This document shows positions 58,126 through 64,000 of a DNA stretch of 64,000 bases, piece after piece. The notes beneath the pieces were generated by a model, which had not been told where the DNA came from, did not search any database, and was given only the letters and a program-made list of their open reading frames with translations. A program made the translations under genes and the position numbers. Each line of letters starts with the position of its first letter. Position 1 is the stretch's first letter. The DNA is from Carya illinoinensis (taxonomy: Eukaryota > Streptophyta > Magnoliopsida > Fagales > Juglandaceae), in contig NC_056756.1 in NCBI RefSeq assembly GCF_018687715.1, positions 39,962,480-40,026,479 on the forward strand. The letters are read 5' to 3'.

Positions 58126-58905
58126 TTAACCTACCAACCATAGGTGGGAGACCCAAATACTTCTCAAATTGTTGAATATGACTACCCCCCACAGTTGCAT
58201 AATCTGAGCCCTTAGGTCTTCATTAACATTCCTACTATAAACCATTGAAGTCTTCTCTTTATTAATGCATTGCCTAGATGCTTTCTCATAGGAACTCAAT
58301 AAAGATTGAATTTTTACAATAGTCTCTACATCTGCCTTACAAAAAATCACACTATCATCGGTAAATAGCAAATGATTAACTCTCGGGGCCCCTCTACAAA
58401 TTCTCACCCCCTCCACACCCTCCCTTCCATTGGATCTTTTTAACAAGCTAATAAGGCCTTTGGTACATAAGAGAAATAAGTAGGGAGACAAAGGATCCCC
58501 CTGCCTAATACTTCTACTTGGAATAATATACCCTTTAGGACTCCCATTTACGAAAGTAGAGAAAGAAACTGTTTTGACACAATTCATAACAAGACTAATC
58601 AGTCCTCTAGCGAAGCCAAGAGCCCCCATCATTTTCTCCAAAAACATCCACTTCACTCTATCGTATGTCTTACTCAAATCAAGTTTGAGCGACATAAAAC
58701 CCTTTCTACCCTTCCTCTTGTTCCTCAAGAAATGTAACAACTCATAAGCTATCATAACATTATCTGAAATTTGCCTACCAGGCACAAAAGCAGATTGGGT
58801 CTTAGAAATAACCAATGGTAGCACTTGTTTTAGCCTATTTGCAATGACTTTAGACAAAACGTTGTAAAGCATATTGCAAAGGCTAATGGGCCTAAAATCT
58901 GGCAC
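58126..58905 (-). pseudogene. LINE ORF2 reverse transcriptase
   Basis: A 259-codon frame with all main RT blocks: DFRPISLCNMLYNVLSKVIA, TQSAFVPGRQISDNVMIAYE, LKLDLSKTYDRVKWMFLEKM, SRSIRQGDPLSPYLFLLCTK and NHLLFTDDSVIFCKAD. The catalytic box is FTDD (usually FADD). The frame ends near 58126 and the next begins at 58060. Confidence 0.92.
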
Positions 58906-58910
58906 TTTAG

Positions 58911-60325
58911 TCAGACCAACTTTTTAGGAATTAGAGTTATGAAATTATGATTCAAATCCCTTGGGAACTCCCTAGGAGCCTTTGATGGATCCTTTTGTTT
59001 AATACCAGCTTCAACTTCTTCAGCTACATATGGCCTTATCAAGTCCCCATTCATCTCATCAGTCTCTCGAACCTCAATCCCTGAAAGAACCTCATCCATC
59101 TCCACCTAATATGTAGCAGTAAACAACTTGATGAAGTAGTCCACCACTAATTCATCCAACTAAGATCCTCTCTTCCAGCTACTGGGGTCGTCTTGTAACT
59201 AAAATATAGAATTCTTCTTCCTGTGTGCTAAAGCTTTTGCATGAAAAAACCTTGAGTTACTATCTCCCTCTCTGAGCCACTGAACCTGTGACTGCTGTTT
59301 CCACATGACTTCATCCCTCTCAAGCCACTTGTGAACATCATCTCTAGCTCTTTTCTATTCTGTATGAGAGAAACTCACAAGATCAGTCTCTTGCAGTAAT
59401 CTCAGCCTCTCTTTAGCACTAGACTGCTCCTTTTGCACATTCCCAAAAAATTGTTGGTTCCATCTACCCAAGTCAGAAGCACATCTAGCTATGGAGCCCA
59501 TTACTTGGTTAAGAGAATGGGACCCATTCAACCTATTCCAAGCCCTTTCAATGACCTTTGCACACTCTTTCTCCCCCACCCACATAGCCTGAAACTAAAC
59601 AGTTTTTTGTGACGAAACCTTGAAAAACCTCCCTCTGAAGCCCAGCATATAGGAACATGTTCCGAGTAAGTAGCTACCCCATAATGCACGCTCATATTCG
59701 GAAACAAATCACACCACACAGAGTTTACAAAAAAATGATCTAACCGTTCCCTAATTAAGTCTCCTTCCCTCCCATTACACTACGTGCAAGGCACCCCACG
59801 AAACCCCAAGTCTCTAAGACAGCACACTGCTACCACATCCCTAAAATCCTCTAGTTGTTTCTCACTTCTACTCCTACCCCCACATTTCCCAGAATGAAAT
59901 AAAATCTCATTAAAATCCCCAAACACTAACCACGACAACCTAACACCACGACCCAAACCCTTAATTAACTGCCATACCTCTAGACGTTTACTATGGTCAG
60001 GATGACCATATACACCTGTTAACAAACAATTTCTCCCATCAACACCACGAAATTCAACATGCACATGATGTTTAGAGAAATTAACAATAGACAAATCAAG
60101 ATCATCTTTCCACATTAATGCTAGACCACCACTACGACCCACACAATCCACAACAAAACAATTTTGAAATCCAAATGTAAACTTATAGAGATCGAATTGC
60201 CGTGAAGACAACCTTGTCTCTTGTAAAAACAGCACGTCGGGAGCTTCCTTCATGATCAAATCACGAAGTGATCGAATTCCTCATGGGCTCCCAAGCCCAT
60301 GGGAATTCCAGCTTAGGATTCTCAT
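58911..60325 (-). pseudogene. LINE ORF2 endonuclease and linker
   Basis: ORF2 starts at the ATG at 60323-60325 with MRILSWNSHGLGSP, then a TGA where Trp is expected. The frame from 60259 to 59780 gives PDVLFLQETRLSSRQFDLYK (catalytic Glu), GGLALMWKDDLDLSI and LVFGDFNEILFHS (GDFN metal-binding motif), an exonuclease-endonuclease-phosphatase domain. Linker frames follow at 59719-59528, 59585-59355 and 59105-58911. The last holds KDPSKAPREFPRDLNHNFIT, where the usual PGPDG-containing stretch is deleted. Confidence 0.9.
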
Positions 60326-60712
60326 GGCGTCCGACGGGGTTGTGACACAACCACCACTGATATCTCGGGTTGTTGAACAACATCGACCTTCTTGGCCCCT
60401 CTTGCAACTTTCTTCAACCTGGTTGCCTCTGGTGCAAATGCTTCAGACCCCTTCCTCTTTCTGTCGAGAACCACATCTTTCTTTGAAATCCCATTTGCAC
60501 TCACCTCTACAGCACGTATAATCTTTCACGTCCTTTTTGAATGTGCCCTAAGTCGATGAGGAGAAAGGCCCTTGTGATTACCCTTTGCATCTAACAAGCC
60601 TTTTGTGAAAACTGGCCCCCACTTCCATAAGCCCATTCAGGCCCAAGCCCACTTCAGTAGCCTCAGAGATAGGTACATCCATTAATACCCCCTCCTCAAC
60701 TGCCCTTCGTGA

Positions 60713-61640
60713 TTAAGAGCCCACCGGGCCTTGCCGCTTTGAACTTGGATCTACCTCCCACTTCCTTCTATCATCCGTTACCTCCAAATTTAATGAACCT
60801 GCACTCACATTCAAAATCTTCTCCGAAGAACACTCCACCCTATCATTAGTGGTAACCAAAACTCCCTCCATAACTCCATTATGAATGAACGTAACCTTCT
60901 CCACCTCTGACGCTAAGACAGAACTCCCACCTTTATTACTTATCGGACCATCAGCAGCCACCTTCGGCGGAGGCTTTGCACTAGGTGACACCCCCGACCT
61001 TTTCACCTCAGAACCTTGCTGTCCACCTCTCCAATTGATAGAAAAACCAGCACGCAACCATTGCCCATAGGGATAGTTATCTACATCCAAATTGGTTGCC
61101 TCAACTTCATCACATTCACTCAAACTCTAATGTATTCTCCCCACTCCATTTCCCTTATATCCAAATCCACTTCCAACACCTCACCCAATGAATTACCAAC
61201 CAGATTATCCACATATAAGTTTCGTGCCATAAGAGGCAAGTCATAGATACGTACCCCATAAGGGAGCATGAACCAAATGTAGATTATGAATCTGCATCTT
61301 TCCATCAAATTCCTTCAAGAGCACCAGATGTTTGTCAAACATCCAAGGACCTTCACACATAAATTTTATTTTATCTTGAGCATCTACAAATTCAACGAGC
61401 ATAAAAACAAAATTCAAGTCCCGAAATTTTACACCCTTAACAAGCCTCCATACCTTCCTCATCGTTTGTTTGAATGCCTCATGATTATAGTGCTTTCAAG
61501 TCAAAAGTTTCATGATAACACAGAAGCCACCTCTCACAAGCACTTCCTTGACCTGGCTAGCATCCATAGAAATTCCCTCATTCTCCCTATCTATCAACGA
61601 CTTACTTGCATACAGCTGTTGTAAATCTTCCACCATGCCT
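60713..61640 (-). pseudogene. LINE ORF1 (DUF4283-type gag-like protein)
   Basis: ORF1 appears to start at about 61637 (MVEDLQQLYASKSLIDRENE). A stop near 61499, then 61462-61241 with MRKVWRLVKGVKFRDLNFVF and GPWMFDKHLVLLKEFDGKMQ, then 61308-61120 with IYDLPLMARNLYVDNLVGNS and LGEVLEVDLDIREMEWGEY. The 61123-60713 frame is a Ser/Val-rich tail with YPYGQWLRAGF. This is the RNA-binding ORF1 of plant L1-type LINEs. Confidence 0.85.
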
Positions 61641-61739
61641 CGTACAAAAAGACCAGAAGAAAACCAAAGCTTCTACATAGGTCTCAGAGGGAGCACCTCG
61701 AGAAGACCACAGCAAAACTCATGAATTTGTATTGGTTTT

Positions 61740-62986
61740 GCTAGTCCAATATAGAAGGTTTTACTAATGTAAAGCCAGAATATGTGGATGCACTAACTCC
61801 GATTTCCTTTGCAGTGTGTCTTTGAAGTATAAATATTACGAAATTGCTCAAAAGCCTTAAATGACCTTGCTTTCAATATTACTTCGAGATATATATATTT
61901 TTACTGACAAACAAGTCTAAATAAACGTAATTATATGTGGTAATTAGCATGGTATGCATGAACCATGCACGAAGTAAGGTTACAAAAATAAATTTATAAA
62001 ATAAATGCTTTAATATAATTTTTAGATTTATTTTATAATAAAAATATTTTTATGATTTGACATAAAATTCGGTCACCTTAGTTTATAAATTTTATTTTTA
62101 GGCCAAACATTTATTCAAATAATTTTTTAATTGTAAAATGATATCATTTTCTTTGAGAAAGATTCTGTATTATGTTGTCCTAATTATACCGTTTACTTTG
62201 TCCCATTGACATGGCACCACCCATGAGGTGCTACATGACTTACTAAAAAAAATAAAAATACAAACATGAAAATAACATAAAGAACTTAAAGTTTTAATAT
62301 TTGTTTTAATGTTGTTGATCTCATTTTATTTTGAATATATATATTTTTATTTTTTCAATAAGCCATGTGGCATAGTGTTGTCACATCAATGGGATAAAAT
62401 GAACGATATAACTAGAGCGGTACAGTGGCATTACTTTTCCTTAATTTGTATAGATTATCGATATATATAGAATGACTTTTCTTTTTTCAACTCATGTTCA
62501 CGAAGCCCTCCAAACAAGCCTGTATTTTGTTTTGACTTTTACATTATATTTGGATCCTACTATAGGATGACATGCAATTAAAATTATTTGCATTATTAGT
62601 AGCTTTTAATAACATATTATCTTGTTCAGTAAAATAGGTATCCTCAGAGTAGGGAATGCACAGTAGTTATGACAGTTATGTTTTGATCCGGCGATTAAGC
62701 AGGTAGTTCTTTTTCATGCATGATCTACTTCTCATCATTTGCATGAGAAGGAGTTGTGATTTCTTTCACTCCTGGGTGGAAGTTTAGAGTTTGCTTTAGG
62801 CAAGACTCATTAGTTTTTCTTGTGCTATTTTTTGGTTGGTCCTATATTGTCTTGTAGTTTGAAGGTATCGGGTTCATGGTTGTTGAAGAAAGTTGTGTGG
62901 ATATAGTAATTTGAAAAAATAAATGCGACTTCGAGGCATGTAGAACACTATCTTTAAGGTGATAATTGCCCCCACTCGAAAGAGTT
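61740..62986. other. Gene-free spacer
   Basis: AT-rich to about 62470, then mixed sequence. No gene, no clear repeat. The 5' boundary of the LINE lies near 61640-61740. Confidence 0.5.
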
Positions 62987-63257
62987 TGTTACCGGGTTAC
63001 AAGCAATTCACCTCCAGGATACAACAAAGTCATTAACTGCAGATAGCAATTTTGAAATCTTTCCTTCAGAGTTTCTCTACAAAATTATGTAAGTGATTGA
63101 AAAAATGAGAGAATTGAATGATAAATTCGTGGGTCTCATCCTCTATTTATAGAGGGTGGAGTGACACCATGTGAAAAAGCACAACTCTTAACTTGTGACT
63201 TTTCAACTGGTAGTTATAGTTTAGAGGTCATGTTGTTTAATTTAGAGACCAAAGAAC

Positions 63258-63320
63258 ATGCATGGTCAAGTGGTTGGATACCTCTCTCCCTGAAGGGAGG
63301 TCACTGGTTTGAACCACACC
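63258..63320 (+). repeat. tRNA-like pol III box A/box B sequence (possible SINE)
   Basis: ATGGTCAAGTGG (box A-like) and GGTTTGAACC (box B-like) are about 33 bp apart. Between them CTCCC/GGGAG can form an anticodon-arm-like hairpin. The acceptor stem does not pair, so this is not a functional tRNA gene. Its limits and a 3' tail were not resolved. Confidence 0.35.
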
Positions 63321-63354
63321 TATTCAACATTTCTGTTGAAATTATTTTGAAGCA

Positions 63355-63515
63355 CACCATGCGTGGTGCCTCTTCGGCCCGCCCCAGACATTGTGTCTGT
63401 TCGGCCCATGCGTGGTACCTCTTTGACCTAACCTATTCAACCCATGCATGGTGTCTCTTTAGCCCAAGCATTATGTCTCTTCAGTCCAACCTGTTCAGCG
63501 CAAGTATTGTGCCTA
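63355..63515. repeat. Degenerate short tandem repeats
   Basis: Variants of CATGCGTGGTGCCTCTTCGG / CCCATTGTGTCTGTTCGGCC recur every 20-40 bp about six times, mostly within the LTR-like region. Confidence 0.6.
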
Positions 63516-64000
63516 TCTAAGTCCAACACTTCACTTATTCTACAAAATAAATAAATGAAAGTGCACTTGTGGAGTTTCAAACTATTTTCCTTTCATTTGA
63601 AACAACACATCACTACCACTAAACCAATGCATTTCTTTGGGATAATGGTTCACTAAAATATATAATAACCCACATTCAATAAATTCACATATTTAATATC
63701 GCAATCTATAATAAATATAACAATCCTCCACTTAGATTGCAATATTAAATTTTCAGTCAAATACTGATATCGTCATGCATATAAGAAGGTATCTCTCGAT
63801 TTAAACCTTCAATTAGTGTAAGTATCTCAAATTCTTAACAAAGTCAATGGTTGCCTAGGCTTAAACCAAGACTCTTTACGTTAAAAATGGAAATACCACA
63901 TACATGATTCCATCCAATTTTAGTGAGATAACTCACCAATTATATACACTAATACACGTGCTTCATCCTGGCATTCATGAGCATTTACAAAAGTAAACCT

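Larger units (their letters stand above)
56704..61640 (-). mobile_element. LINE (L1-type) retrotransposon, nearly full length, lacking its 3' end
   Basis: On the minus strand, ORF1 (DUF4283-type), endonuclease, RT and the zinc-binding region occur in normal LINE order from right to left. The 3' end (RNase H and tail) is missing from this copy because of the deletion at 56690-56704 but survives at 42055-42559 in copy A. Several stops and a deletion in the RT entry make it inactive. Confidence 0.9.
62987..63722 (-). repeat. 3' LTR of a copia element continuing beyond the window
   Basis: On the minus strand a purine tract AAGTGGAGGAT is followed by TGTTATATTTATTATAG at 63722, the normal polypurine-tract/LTR junction. 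CCTCTATTTATAGAGG at about 63131-63146 would be the TATA region. The outer end (TG at 62987 on plus, reading GGTAACA on minus) is tentative. The RNase H and other domains should lie to the right of 64000. Confidence 0.5.

Noticed and set aside
63258..63320. Possible tRNA gene
   Set aside because: Box A and B motifs are present but the acceptor stem does not pair and the anticodon arm is irregular; kept only as a tRNA-like repeat.
1..64000. Bacterial or organellar origin
   Set aside because: Spliced genes, LTR retrotransposons with tRNA-Met primer sites, LINEs and MULEs are plant nuclear features.

Overview
The window is plant nuclear DNA: AT-rich, with spliced-gene remnants, abundant LTR retrotransposons, LINEs, Mutator-like (MULE) and hAT-like elements, and one intact intronless cytochrome P450 gene. 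Several AT-rich short repeats with GAGATGA-type ends, of a kind I associate with Fagales genomes (walnut, pecan, oak relatives), recur through the left half. The genus-level guess is weak; woody eudicot is safer.

Layout. 1-1.2 kb: 3' coding tail of a LINE (+). 1,425-6,123: old Ty1/copia element (-) with both LTRs, primer-binding site, polypurine tract and a perfect TGTGT target duplication. 7.6-8.4 kb: small Mutator-type MITEs with 9-bp target duplications, one nested in another. 8,869-16,083: Ty3/gypsy element (+) whose 5' LTR is split by a second copia element (9,028-10,874, GTACC duplication). 16-19 kb: AT-rich spacer with MITE-like repeats, then a short 5'-truncated LINE just upstream of the P450. 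19,759-21,291: CYP89A-type P450, the only clearly intact host gene. 21.6-24.7 kb: gene-free.

24,730-33,408: a probable 8.7-kb MULE bounded by AAAAATAAA duplications. It carries two converging genes, a GRF zinc-finger gene on + and a FAR1/FHY3-type transposase pseudogene on -, plus a dimeric 184-bp tandem array. This two-gene arrangement recalls mudrA/mudrB of maize MuDR and is the most interesting system here.

31.0-42.6 kb and 44.7-56.8 kb are two copies of a tandem segmental duplication. Each contains the right end of the MULE, a MITE, a decayed copia element (34,300-39,909 and 49,097-54,684) with an embedded host TPR-gene fragment and a nested insert of unknown origin, a gene-free block, and part of a LINE. 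Between the copies lie a fairly young copia remnant (42,560-43,945) and a hAT-like element whose terminus is exactly where the second copy begins. 56.7-61.7 kb holds most of that LINE (ORF1, endonuclease, reverse transcriptase; - strand). The window ends in the 3' LTR and polypurine tract of another copia element running off the right edge.

Functionally only the P450 is likely to make a host protein. Everything else recognisable is transposon sequence, almost all broken by stops, frameshifts or deletions.
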